From contig NZ_CP138921.1 in assembly GCF_047124445.1 (NCBI RefSeq), forward strand, positions 1,736,001-1,800,000: 64,000 nt of DNA, given 5' to 3'. This stretch comes from Shimia sp047124445 (GTDB lineage: Bacteria > Pseudomonadota > Alphaproteobacteria > Rhodobacterales > Rhodobacteraceae). The notes beneath the pieces are model-generated. The model did no database searches. It was not told where the DNA came from and worked only from the letters and a program-made list of their open reading frames with translations. This document shows positions 41,060-49,713 of the stretch, in pieces. Numbering within the stretch: the stretch's first letter is position 1; the number at the start of each line of letters is the position of its first letter. A program made the translations under genes and the position numbers.

Positions 41060-42039
41060 CGCACCCGCCCCCCAAGCAAGCGCACCACCTGCGCCAGCGT
41101 GTCTTCAGCCGTGGTCAAAGGCAACACCGACAGGCGCATCCGCTTTTGCCACTCTGCCACCTGCCCCCGCCGCGATCCGGTCACCTGCGCCAAGCCCGCA
41201 CGGACGTCTTCCGCCTGAAAGTCCAACAAGGTCTGTTTCTGCCCATCCGAGGCTGTTACCTCGCCAGTTTCTGGCACCGTGTCCGCACTGGGATCCCCAA
41301 CCAGTCCAAGCACCACATCGTTGTGCTGCGCAATTGCCCCTAACCGTCGCTCAGTCTCGTCATCACAGGCGTCAAAATCACTGATCACGATCACCAGATG
41401 ATCCCGCGTCGCGAGCCGTGCCACCGCTGCCAGCAAATCGTTAAACGGCATCGGGGTCACCTTTGGCGCATCCGCCGTGAGCCGATGATTAGCCGTCTCC
41501 AAACAGGTCAAAAACCGCGTCACCGCCGCCCGTCCCCGTCCGGGACGCAGCTCATCAATGTCGGCATCCCCAAACACCACACCGCCCACACGGTCACCCT
41601 GTTTGGCCACCCGATGCGCGACAATCGCCGCACATTCCGCCGCTGTCACCGCTTTGGTATTGTGTACCGTGCCGTAAAACATCGACATACGCTGATCGAC
41701 CACAATCAAGGTCGGACGATCCCGCTCCTCCGTGTAAACCCGCACATAGGGCGATCCCGCCCGCGCTGTGACCTTCCAGTCAATCGCGCGCACATCATCG
41801 CCCGGCAGGTAATCCCGCAGTTCTTCAAAATCCAAACCGCGCCCGCGAATGCGCGAGCGATACCGCCCCTGCAGCGCCGATCGTGCGGGCTGTCTTGGCA
41901 AAAAGGAAATCGCGCGCGCCGCAGCCTCCAACGACCGCAGCCCCTGCAAACTCACATGAATACGCGGGTCCTCCGCCGCCTCAGACAGAGACCGATCCGG
42001 GGCCACCCCGGCACGCGACAATGCTGCACGGTTTCGCAT
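41056..42039 (-). CDS. DUF58 domain protein
   Basis: This 327-residue protein has the DUF58 signature DYLPGDDVRAIDWKVTARAG and a VWA-like fold (RPTLIVVDQRMSMFYG, VIVISDFDACDD). It lacks clear membrane helices, so the VWA-like part is probably cytosolic. DUF58 proteins accompany MoxR ATPases and are thought to relay between the ATPase and membrane VWA proteins. It sits 12 bases after moxR in the operon. Confidence 0.9.
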   Translation of the reverse strand: MRNRAALSRAGVAPDRSLSEAAEDPRIHVSLQGLRSLEAAARAISFLPRQPARSALQGRYRSRIRGRGLDFEELRDYLPGDDVRAIDWKVTARAGSPYVRVYTEERDRPTLIVVDQRMSMFYGTVHNTKAVTAAECAAIVAHRVAKQGDRVGGVVFGDADIDELRPGRGRAAVTRFLTCLETANHRLTADAPKVTPMPFNDLLAAVARLATRDHLVIVISDFDACDDETERRLGAIAQHNDVVLGLVGDPSADTVPETGEVTASDGQKQTLLDFQAEDVRAGLAQVTGSRRGQVAEWQKRMRLSVLPLTTAEDTLAQVVRLLGGRVR

Positions 42040-42051
42040 GGCGTCCTCCGC

Positions 42052-43047
42052 TTACGGCACCGCCACCAAGGTCAACAGCTCGGCCACCACATCATCCGCA
42101 GACACCCCGCTGCCCTGCGCCTCATAGCTCAGCGCCAAACGATGGCGAAGCACGTCTGGCGCAATCGCCTGAATGTCCTCGGGGTCGACATAGTCACGCC
42201 CCTTCATCCAGGCATGCGCCCGCGCGCACCGATCCAGCGCCAGTGACGCCCGCGGGCTGCCGCCCAGCTCAATCCACTTGGCCAGGTTTTCACCGAATGC
42301 CGCAGGGGTGCGCGTGGCTTGCACAATCGTGGCCATGTAGACCTCCATCGCTTCGGCACAATGCAAACCCGCGATCTCGCGCCGCGCTTGGAACACCACG
42401 TCTTGCGAAATCGGTTCACGCGGCGCTTTTGCCGCCGTCACCGCTGCCTGCCCCTGCAATTGCGCCTGTTCTTCGCCGCGCACCAGCCGGATAACCTCGA
42501 TCTCGTCCTCAAGCGGTGGATAGAGGATGTTCACATGCATCAGGAACCGGTCCATCTGCGCCTCTGGCAGCGGATAGGTCCCCTCCTGCTCCACCGGGTT
42601 CTGCGTCGCCATCACCATGAACAGCGGCTCCATCTGGTGCGTGGTCCCCGCCACAGTCACCTGCCGCTCTTCCATCGCTTCCAACAGCGCTGCCTGCACC
42701 TTCGCAGGCGCCCGGTTGATCTCATCGGCGAGCACAACGTTGGCAAAAATCGGCCCCGGCTGAAACCGAAACTGGTCCCCATCCGCTGCGCCTTGCACAT
42801 ACATCTCAGTGCCGGTCACATCCGCAGGCAGCAAATCCGGCGTGAACTGAATGCGCGAGTAATCACACTCCAGGTTCTTCGCCAAAGCCTTCACCGCGCG
42901 AGTCTTTGCCAAGCCCGGCAGGCCCTCCAGCAGCAGGTTGCCATTGGCCAAGAGCCCGATCAGCAAGCGGTCAATCACATCACGCTGGCCAATAATGCTC
43001 TCGCCCATGCGGTCGCGCAGCACATTGATTTCGTCCAGTGCGGCCAT
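42052..43047 (-). CDS. moxR: MoxR-family AAA+ ATPase
   Basis: This 331-residue AAA+ protein has Walker A GLPGLAKT, Walker B VVLADEINRAP, sensor 1 MATQNPVEQEGTYPLPEAQM and the arginine finger region, typical of MoxR proteins that remodel or activate enzymes with VWA partners. The ATG at 43047 shares its A with the stop codon of the HAD gene (TGATG). It is the motor of the downstream DUF58-DUF4381-BatABD set. Confidence 0.95.
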   Translation of the reverse strand: MAALDEINVLRDRMGESIIGQRDVIDRLLIGLLANGNLLLEGLPGLAKTRAVKALAKNLECDYSRIQFTPDLLPADVTGTEMYVQGAADGDQFRFQPGPIFANVVLADEINRAPAKVQAALLEAMEERQVTVAGTTHQMEPLFMVMATQNPVEQEGTYPLPEAQMDRFLMHVNILYPPLEDEIEVIRLVRGEEQAQLQGQAAVTAAKAPREPISQDVVFQARREIAGLHCAEAMEVYMATIVQATRTPAAFGENLAKWIELGGSPRASLALDRCARAHAWMKGRDYVDPEDIQAIAPDVLRHRLALSYEAQGSGVSADDVVAELLTLVAVP

Positions 43048-44039
43048 CACTCTGCCTCGCCGGTGAAAATCCGCGTCCACTCGTTTTTCATGTCCACCAG
43101 CACCCAGCCGCGATCCTCGGCCTCATCCAATCCACGATTGAGCACCCCAATGTGCCCTTCCCGGTCATAGGCCCATTCCCGCTCACTGTCGGTGTGGTGG
43201 ATATAAACCCCCAGCCGCGCGCCATCGCCCGCAGTGGTATATTCCAGCATCTCAAAATCGCCGTCCGAGTTGCCCACCGCCATGATCGGCCGTTTGCCAA
43301 TGTGGTGATTGATCGCCACAGGCTTTCCCGCCTTGTCGTCGTTGAAGAACAACGTGTCCTTCTTAATAATCGTCGGCACCCCGTCGACCACTTCATAGGT
43401 AGACGTTAACGACGAGCCAATCGTCTGCTCTGGCGGGATGCCATAAACGTCCTCGGCAAAGACCCGCATGAAATCAATGCCGCCCCCGGACACAATATAG
43501 GTCTTGAACTCCTCGTCCCGCAGATACCGCAGCAGCTCGACCATCGGCTGATAGGTCATCTCATCATAGCCCAATCCCGTGGTCGGGTGCTTTGCCTCTG
43601 ACACCCAAGCCGCCACATCAGCAGAAAAGTCATCCAGGCTCTGGTTGGCATGAGACAGCGCCAAAATCTCGATCAGCCCCTCTTTGCCACCGGCCAAAAC
43701 GCCGTCCATGTCGCCAGCGGCCGCAGCCTTCAGCACATCGCTGGTCAGCTTTGATGGGTCTTCCGCGCCAATCTTGGCCACGCGATCAAGCGCAAAAAAC
43801 AGTTGGAAATACATCGGCTGCTCGGCCCAAAGCGTGCCGTCATTGTCAAACACCGCAATCCGGTCCGCCGGCGTCACATAGTCGTCGCCGCCCACCTCAG
43901 ACACCGCTTCGACAAACGCAATGATCCGGTCTTTGGATGCCCCCTGCCAGGACGGCAACGGATCGGCCAAACCAACACCGGCAACGCCCACCAGAGCTAA
44001 AGACAAACAAGTTGTTTTAAACGAAGTCAACAAAGTCAT
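43047..44039 (-). CDS. Exported HAD-superfamily hydrolase
   Basis: This 330-residue protein has a signal peptide (residues 1 to about 23, SLALVGVAGVGLA then DPLPS) and a HAD phosphatase core: motif I in AVFDNDGTLWAEQ, motif II near TYIVSGGG, and motif III/IV in GNSDGDFEM. It is therefore a periplasmic phosphohydrolase of unknown substrate. The ATG at 44039 was chosen for the signal peptide. It lies between the sulfatase, with a terminator-like hairpin in between, and moxR, to which it is translationally coupled. Confidence 0.87.
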   Translation of the reverse strand: MTLLTSFKTTCLSLALVGVAGVGLADPLPSWQGASKDRIIAFVEAVSEVGGDDYVTPADRIAVFDNDGTLWAEQPMYFQLFFALDRVAKIGAEDPSKLTSDVLKAAAAGDMDGVLAGGKEGLIEILALSHANQSLDDFSADVAAWVSEAKHPTTGLGYDEMTYQPMVELLRYLRDEEFKTYIVSGGGIDFMRVFAEDVYGIPPEQTIGSSLTSTYEVVDGVPTIIKKDTLFFNDDKAGKPVAINHHIGKRPIMAVGNSDGDFEMLEYTTAGDGARLGVYIHHTDSEREWAYDREGHIGVLNRGLDEAEDRGWVLVDMKNEWTRIFTGEAE

Positions 44040-44076
44040 AGGACCATCCAAATTGCATCGGGGCCACGCCCCAGAT

Positions 44077-44113
44077 CAAAAATATCCCTCCCGGCCAAAA
44101 CCGGCCGGAAGGG
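44077..44113 (-). terminator. Terminator or attenuator between sulfatase and HAD genes
   Basis: On the minus strand CCCTTCCGGCC pairs with GGCCGGGAGGG (11 pairs, one wobble), then ATATTTTT. It lies 19 bases after the sulfatase stop; partial read-through would set a higher level for the sulfatase than for the Bat genes. Confidence 0.8.
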
Positions 44114-44131
44114 GTTTTCTCTGTCAGGATC

Positions 44132-45706
44132 TTACTTGGAGCCGATCTGGCTGAAGATCTTGTCCTTGGCATCGCCAATGGTGAAGCTGCCTGGCTTCTG
44201 ACGTGGTGGGAATTCCTCAAATGTAGCGAGGAACTCGCTTACGTAACCCGCCGCTGGCAACAGCAGATAAACGCGGTCCAGATACCAATCCCAATAGGTG
44301 TTGGAAGTGATGTTGGCGCGCTCATAAGGGTCACGACGCAGGTTGAACAACAGCGGGATACGCAGCTCTGTCCATGGCTCCGCCCAGGCCCGCAGAGTCT
44401 GCGGATAGCGGTGCTCCAGGAAGATCACTTTCCAGTCGTTGTACCGCAGTGCGGTCAGATCGCCATCATCAGAGAAGTAGAAGATCTCCCGACGCGGGGT
44501 CTCTTCCGTTTCACCTGTCAGGTACGGCAGGAAGTTGTAGCCATCCAAATGCACCTTGTACTCACGGCCAATCGCCTGAACACCGCCAGCTTTCAGCTCT
44601 TCCTTGATGTCCGGTTTTCCGGCAACCGCCAAATAGGTTGGCAGCCAATCCATGTGGTGCATGATCTCATTGGAGATCGACCCGGCTTCAATGTTGCCCG
44701 GCCAACGCACCATGGATGGCACCCGCCAGCCACCTTCCCAGTTGGTGTTCTTCTCACCACGGAACGGGGTCATCGCCGCATCCGGCCAGCTGTTCATATG
44801 CGGGCCATTGTCGGTGGAATAGTGCACAATGGTGTTGTCGGCGATACCAAGCTCGTCCAGCACATCCAGAAGCTGACCAACATGCATGTCATGTTCGATC
44901 ATGCCTGCCTGGTACTCATCCATATGTTTGCCAGCGATCTCATCCGCCTTCAGACGCATCTCATCTTTGACGTGCGTGCGGAAGTGCATCCGCGTACCGC
45001 TCCACCAAACGAAGAATGGCTGACCCTGCTCATTGGAACGCTTGATGAAGTCAATTGCCGCCGCAACGGTCTCTTCATCCACAGTCTCCATACGCTTTTT
45101 GGTCAGCGGGCCGGTGTCTTCAATTGTGCCATCAGCCGACGACTTGATCACACCACGCGGGCCAAACCGCTCGCGGAACTCCGGATCCTGAGGATAATCC
45201 TCATTCTCCGGCTCTTCTTCTGCATTCAGGTGGTAGAGGTTGCCAAAGAACTCATCAAAACCATGGTTGGTTGGCAGCATCTCATCCCGGTCACCCAGGT
45301 GGTTTTTGCCAAACTGCCCGGTGACATAGCCTTCCGCTTTCAGCAGACCCGCAATGGTCGGATCTTCCACCTGCATGCCCTCAGGCGCACCCGGCATGCC
45401 CACTTTGGACAGGCCGGTGCGGAACACCGATTGTCCGGTGATGAAAGACGAACGGCCAGCGGTACAGGATTGCTCACCATAGTAGTCGGTGAAAATCATG
45501 CCCTCTTTGGCCACGCGGTCGATGTTTGGCGTTTGATAGCCCATCAGTCCCATGGTGTAGGCCGAGATATTGGACTGGCCAATATCATCACCCCAGATCA
45601 CGAGAATGTTGGGCTTTTCTTGCGCCGACAGTGCGGTCGCAACCGTCGTAACCACAGCGGTGACCGCTGACAGGCGCACGACAGCCTTCATTGGGTTCAG
45701 ACCCAT
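44132..45706 (-). CDS. Exported arylsulfatase-type sulfatase
   Basis: This 524-residue enzyme has a signal peptide (residues 1 to about 28, ending ALSAQ) and a sulfatase fold: metal aspartates in VIWGDDIGQSN, the maturation motif SCTAGRSS in which the Cys should become formylglycine, and the STDNGPH metal pair. It should cleave sulfate esters in the periplasm; the CxAxR site requires a formylglycine-generating or anSME-type enzyme, none of which is in the window. A phosphonate monoester hydrolase role is the main alternative. The ATG at 45706 has GGGAG eight bases upstream. Two adjacent palindromes in its promoter region suggest specific regulation. Confidence 0.92.
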   Translation of the reverse strand: MGLNPMKAVVRLSAVTAVVTTVATALSAQEKPNILVIWGDDIGQSNISAYTMGLMGYQTPNIDRVAKEGMIFTDYYGEQSCTAGRSSFITGQSVFRTGLSKVGMPGAPEGMQVEDPTIAGLLKAEGYVTGQFGKNHLGDRDEMLPTNHGFDEFFGNLYHLNAEEEPENEDYPQDPEFRERFGPRGVIKSSADGTIEDTGPLTKKRMETVDEETVAAAIDFIKRSNEQGQPFFVWWSGTRMHFRTHVKDEMRLKADEIAGKHMDEYQAGMIEHDMHVGQLLDVLDELGIADNTIVHYSTDNGPHMNSWPDAAMTPFRGEKNTNWEGGWRVPSMVRWPGNIEAGSISNEIMHHMDWLPTYLAVAGKPDIKEELKAGGVQAIGREYKVHLDGYNFLPYLTGETEETPRREIFYFSDDGDLTALRYNDWKVIFLEHRYPQTLRAWAEPWTELRIPLLFNLRRDPYERANITSNTYWDWYLDRVYLLLPAAGYVSEFLATFEEFPPRQKPGSFTIGDAKDKIFSQIGSK

Positions 45707-45830
45707 AACAAAACTCCCTTAAATAAGCACACCTGAAAGACATCTTGGCTAAAATCTTGGCAAACAAAAACCGTCAGGTGCCACGCCAAAAATGTGCGCA
45801 ACCCTCACTCTACTGTCAATTGAAATTACT

Positions 45831-45859
45831 CCACAATTTGTGGATTTCACAATGTGAAA
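45831..45859. promoter_or_regulatory. Two adjacent palindromes upstream of the sulfatase gene
   Basis: CCACAATTTGTGG (45831-45843) and TTTCACAATGTGAAA (45845-45859) are perfect inverted repeats with centres 15 bases apart, 125-153 bases before the sulfatase start. They are good candidates for regulator operators. Confidence 0.5.
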
Positions 45860-45911
45860 CACAACCCTAGAGAATGCGAAATTTGGCCGTGGGACACAGG
45901 GTCAACGGAGG

Positions 45912-46691
45912 TCAGAGGCTGGCAAACCTCGTCGTCAGGTCCTGCGCCTCCGCTTGCAGTCCATAAGGCGCGTTTATGATGAACATTCCTGACCCTATCA
46001 TACGATGGCCCTCTTTTGCAGGGGGGAATTCCACCTCATGCCGCAAGACCTTGGGGAAGCTTTTCGCCTCCAATGCCTGCACCATCGCTTTATGGGTGCC
46101 GTCACGCAGGATCGGGTACCACAGCGCAATCACACCGACGTTCCACTTGCGGTGCACGTTTGCGATCCAACCCGGCAGGGTTTTGTAGTCGCTCTTGATC
46201 TCGTAACTCGGATCAATCAGCAGCAGGCCACGGCGCGGAGTTGGCGGGCAAATCCCCATGACGGTCTCAAACCCGTCTTTCTGATGCACCTTCGCGCCGC
46301 TGCCTTTCATCGCCTGCCGCAAAGCTGTCGCTTCCTGGGGATGCAACTCACAAAGCTGCATGCTGTCCTCGCCCCTCAGCAACGCCTGCGCAATCGCCGG
46401 AGAGCCGGGATAGGCCTTGTCCCCATGCCGCGCTTGCACCGCTTTCAAGGCCCGCTTGTAAGGGTGATCCTCTGCAAACCAACCGACCACCTTGCCAATC
46501 CCGGCCTCGGCCTCACCGGTTTTCACCGCCGCAGCATCATCGAGCTGATAGACTCCCCGCGCTGCATGGGTTTCCAAATAGCTCTTCGGCTTGGGCTTTT
46601 GCCCCATATATTCCAGCATCACAGCCAAAAGCGCGTGTTTCTGAACATCGGCCAGATTGCCGGCGTGGAAGATGTGTTGGTAACTCAGCAT
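45912..46691 (-). CDS. rlmJ: 23S rRNA adenine(2030)-N6-methyltransferase
   Basis: This 259-residue enzyme methylates adenine 2030 of 23S rRNA. The family start MLSYQHIFHAGNLADVQKHA, the YLETHAARGVY stretch and the catalytic DPSYE variant of the DPPY motif (LLLIDPSYEIKSDY) are present, with the terminal GSGMFIINAPYGL pattern. It is monocistronic and divergent from torF. Confidence 0.95.
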   Translation of the reverse strand: MLSYQHIFHAGNLADVQKHALLAVMLEYMGQKPKPKSYLETHAARGVYQLDDAAAVKTGEAEAGIGKVVGWFAEDHPYKRALKAVQARHGDKAYPGSPAIAQALLRGEDSMQLCELHPQEATALRQAMKGSGAKVHQKDGFETVMGICPPTPRRGLLLIDPSYEIKSDYKTLPGWIANVHRKWNVGVIALWYPILRDGTHKAMVQALEAKSFPKVLRHEVEFPPAKEGHRMIGSGMFIINAPYGLQAEAQDLTTRFASL

Positions 46692-46812
46692 CCGCTTTCA
46701 ATAGCCTGCCCGAGCGCCAAAGCCCAGACGGCAGTTTTTGGCCCACCAAAACCGTCAGATTATGCAACTTCCTGCCCAAGTCCAAGCGGCTTTTTGCGCC
46801 CTACTTCAAAGC

Positions 46813-46860
46813 CTTGTGAGCGCCTGCCACATGGGTCGCGAGACAGGCAAGTCTCACAAA
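46813..46860 (+). promoter_or_regulatory. Imperfect hairpin in the probable torF leader
   Basis: TTGTGAG-C-GCCTG pairs with CAGGC-AAGT-CTCACAA around a 17-base loop. It ends 37 bases before the torF start. It could be a 5' leader structure or a DNA operator. Confidence 0.35.
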
Positions 46861-46896
46861 AACAAGAACACCACTCACGCATGCGAGGAAAGACCC

Positions 46897-47535
46897 ATGA
46901 ACTATCGCACATCCATCTGCGCCGCCGCGCTTTGTGCTCCATTTGCCTTTGCCACCGGCGCCGCCGCCCAAGGCTGGAACTGGTCCTACGGGGCGGACAT
47001 GACGTCAGACTACATCGACTCCGGTGTGTCCAAATCGGACGGCTTCGCAATCCAACCCTGGGTCGAAGTCGAAAACAGTGGGTTTTATTTTGGCGCCTGG
47101 GGCTCCAACGTCGACATCGGCACCGCCGACAAATGGCAATACAACCTTTACACCGGCTATCGCTCCAATCTGGGCAACAACTTCGCTTATGACCTCGGAC
47201 TGGTGCGCAAATCTTATGATGACACCGGCTATGACCGCAGCGAAGCCGCCGTGGGCCTGACCTACACCTTTGACAACGCCATGTATGTGAAAGGCTATGC
47301 CGCCTATGACTGGACCAACAAAAACTACAACCGCTACGCACAGGTCGGATATGACATTGGCGACCGCTGGCACACCTCGGCCCGCTACGGCGTCGATGAT
47401 GGCGCGGCAAGCGACTACTATTGGGATGTGGGCGCGGAATACGCCTTCACCGATAACATCTCCTTTGACATGCGCTACCACGGCCGCGACGGCGACGACG
47501 AAGGCGTGGTTGGTATGCTGAAATTTGCCTTCTAA
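46897..47535 (+). CDS. TorF-family outer-membrane beta-barrel protein (Gcw_chp)
   Basis: This 212-residue protein has a signal peptide ending GAAAQ and a repetitive beta-strand pattern with aromatic-Gly alternation (WSYGADMTSDYIDSGVSKSD, VEVENSGFYFGAWGSNVD) and a terminal phenylalanine, typical of outer-membrane barrels. The Gcw_chp/TorF family is common in Rhodobacteraceae; its transport role, if any, is undefined. The ATG at 46897 has GAGG upstream. Monocistronic. Confidence 0.88.
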   Translation: MNYRTSICAAALCAPFAFATGAAAQGWNWSYGADMTSDYIDSGVSKSDGFAIQPWVEVENSGFYFGAWGSNVDIGTADKWQYNLYTGYRSNLGNNFAYDLGLVRKSYDDTGYDRSEAAVGLTYTFDNAMYVKGYAAYDWTNKNYNRYAQVGYDIGDRWHTSARYGVDDGAASDYYWDVGAEYAFTDNISFDMRYHGRDGDDEGVVGMLKFAF

Positions 47536-47699
47536 GCGGGCATTTTCGCCTGGGTGGCTGCCCTGTGGCCACCCCTCGCGGCGGAATGTCGCCTTTGATT
47601 TACTGCGGGTCTTTCACAACGGCCTTTGAGTTCCTATAAGAAGGCCGCCCGGACTTGAGAGAGTCGCGGGCTTTGGGAATTTCTGGGGAACAAAATCAT

Positions 47700-48740
47700 A
47701 TGCTGGGAAATTTGGGCGGCCTGTTTACATCCGACATGGCCATCGACCTCGGGACTGCAAACACGCTGGTCTACGTAAAAGGTAAAGGTGTTATTCTCAG
47801 CGAACCTTCTGTGGTGGCCTATCACGTCAAAGACGGCGTGAAAAAAGTGCTCGCCGTGGGCGAAGACGCCAAGCTGATGCTGGGTCGGACGCCGGGCAGC
47901 ATCGAAGCCATCCGCCCCATGCGCGACGGTGTGATCGCCGACTTCGACACCGCCGAAGAGATGATCAAGCACTTCATCCGCAAGGTGCACAAGCGCTCCA
48001 CATTCTCCAAACCAAAGATCATTGTCTGCGTCCCGCACGGCGCAACTCCCGTTGAAAAACGCGCGATCCGCCAGTCGGTGTTGTCCGCCGGCGCGCGCCG
48101 CGCGGGCCTCGTGGCCGAGCCAATTGCTGCCGCCATTGGCGCCGGCATGCCAATCACCGACCCAACCGGCAACATGGTTGTAGACATCGGCGGCGGCACC
48201 ACCGAGGTGGCGGTTCTGTCCCTGGGTGACATCGTCTACGCGCGCTCTGTGCGTGTCGGTGGCGACCGCATGGACGAAGCCATCATCAACTACTTGCGTC
48301 GTCAGCAAAACCTGCTGGTGGGCGAATCCACCGCCGAGCGCATCAAAACCTCCATCGGCACCGCCCGCATGCCAGACGACGGCCGGGGCGCCTCCATGCA
48401 GATCCGCGGCCGTGACCTGCTGAACGGTGTGCCTAAGGAAACCGAGATTTCTCAGGCGCAAGTCGCCGAAGCGCTGGCCGAACCCGTACAGCAAATTTGC
48501 GAAGCGGTGATGACCGCGCTGGAAGCCACCCCCCCGGATCTGGCGGCCGACATCGTGGATCGCGGCGTGATGCTGACCGGCGGCGGCGCGCTGCTGGGCG
48601 AGCTGGATTTGGCCCTGCGCGAGCAAACCGGTCTGGCCGTGTCCATCGCTGACGAAAGCTTGAACTGTGTGGCCATGGGCACCGGCAAAGCGCTGGAGTA
48701 TGAGAAGCAACTGCGCCACGCGATTGACTACGACAGCTAA
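47700..48740 (+). CDS. mreB: Rod shape-determining actin-like protein MreB
   Basis: This 346-residue actin homologue shows the nucleotide motifs AIDLGTANTLVY and VVDIGGGTTEVAVLSLGDI and the TGGGALL phosphate loop. It forms filaments under the inner membrane that guide lateral wall synthesis. The ATG at 47700 is preferred over an earlier in-frame codon. It heads the mreBCD-mrdA-rodA operon. Confidence 0.97.
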   Translation: MLGNLGGLFTSDMAIDLGTANTLVYVKGKGVILSEPSVVAYHVKDGVKKVLAVGEDAKLMLGRTPGSIEAIRPMRDGVIADFDTAEEMIKHFIRKVHKRSTFSKPKIIVCVPHGATPVEKRAIRQSVLSAGARRAGLVAEPIAAAIGAGMPITDPTGNMVVDIGGGTTEVAVLSLGDIVYARSVRVGGDRMDEAIINYLRRQQNLLVGESTAERIKTSIGTARMPDDGRGASMQIRGRDLLNGVPKETEISQAQVAEALAEPVQQICEAVMTALEATPPDLAADIVDRGVMLTGGGALLGELDLALREQTGLAVSIADESLNCVAMGTGKALEYEKQLRHAIDYDS

Positions 48741-48819
48741 CCCGGCCTCTCAGCGCCGGTTTGGCGTCAGCCGTCCGGCGGTGTAGCATAGCGCCCACCC
48801 CTTCTGATCCGGAGGCACC

Positions 48820-49713
48820 TTGGCCAAAGATCGCACCCAGAGCGAGGATTTCTCCGCACCGCTACGGCGGCTGTTTCTGGGTGTGCTGATCCTGCTTTTG
48901 CTTGGCATCTTCCTGATCTGGCGTATCGACAGCCCACGCGTGGAACGCTTCCGCGCACAGATCACCGACGCGGTGGTGCCCAATTTTGACTGGGCCATGG
49001 CGCCGGTCACCGGCGCGGTCAACATGATGCGCAACTTCCAGAGCTACGCCCGCATCGTCGAACAAAACCGCGAGTTGCGCCGCGAGCTTCAGGACATGAA
49101 AGCCTGGAAAGAGGCCGCCCTGCAGCTGGAACAGGAAAACGCGCGCCTGCTGGATCTCAACAACGTACGCCTTGATCCGCGTCTGACTTATGTCACCGGT
49201 GTGGTACTGGCCGACAGCGGCTCCCCCTTCCGCCAATCCGTATTGCTCAACATCGGCGCGCGCGATGGCATCATCGATGGCTGGGCCGCCATGGACGGCA
49301 TCGGCCTCGTGGGCCGCATCTCCGGCGTCGGCCAATCCAGCTCCCGCGTGATGCTGCTCACCGACAGCTCCAGCCGCATCCCTGCCCGTATCCAGCCGTC
49401 CGGCCAATCCGCCCTGATCGTCGGCGATAACTCCGTTGCCCCACACGTGGATTTCCTTGAAACCCCGGACCTCGTACGCCCCGGTGATCGGGTTGTGACC
49501 TCCGGTGACGGCGGCGTCTTCCCCGGCGGGTTGCTGATTGGCCAGGTTGCGGTGGACCCCTCTGGCCGATTACGCATGCGCCTTGCCGCCGATTATGAAC
49601 GCCTCGAATTCCTGCGCGTCTTGCGCCACCACGGCCAAGAACGCCTCGACAGTCCCGGCACCGTGATTGCGCCGGACAGCCCCGAAGCCTTCTCGGAGAC
49701 CACCGATGGCTGA
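48820..49713 (+). CDS. mreC: Rod shape-determining protein MreC
   Basis: This 297-residue protein has an N-terminal membrane helix (LFLGVLILLLLGIFLIW), a coiled coil at about residues 75-115 and two beta-barrel domains (VTGVVLADSGSPFRQSVLLN, GLVGRISGVGQSSSRVML). The start is TTG, backed by GGAGG five bases upstream, an unusual but clear choice. It links MreB filaments to the periplasmic wall-synthesis complex. Confidence 0.95.
   Translation: MAKDRTQSEDFSAPLRRLFLGVLILLLLGIFLIWRIDSPRVERFRAQITDAVVPNFDWAMAPVTGAVNMMRNFQSYARIVEQNRELRRELQDMKAWKEAALQLEQENARLLDLNNVRLDPRLTYVTGVVLADSGSPFRQSVLLNIGARDGIIDGWAAMDGIGLVGRISGVGQSSSRVMLLTDSSSRIPARIQPSGQSALIVGDNSVAPHVDFLETPDLVRPGDRVVTSGDGGVFPGGLLIGQVAVDPSGRLRMRLAADYERLEFLRVLRHHGQERLDSPGTVIAPDSPEAFSETTDG

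Noticed and set aside
47551..47575. GGGTGGC/GCCACCC hairpin after torF
   Set aside because: The stem is real, but no T run follows on the plus strand, so I do not call it a terminator.
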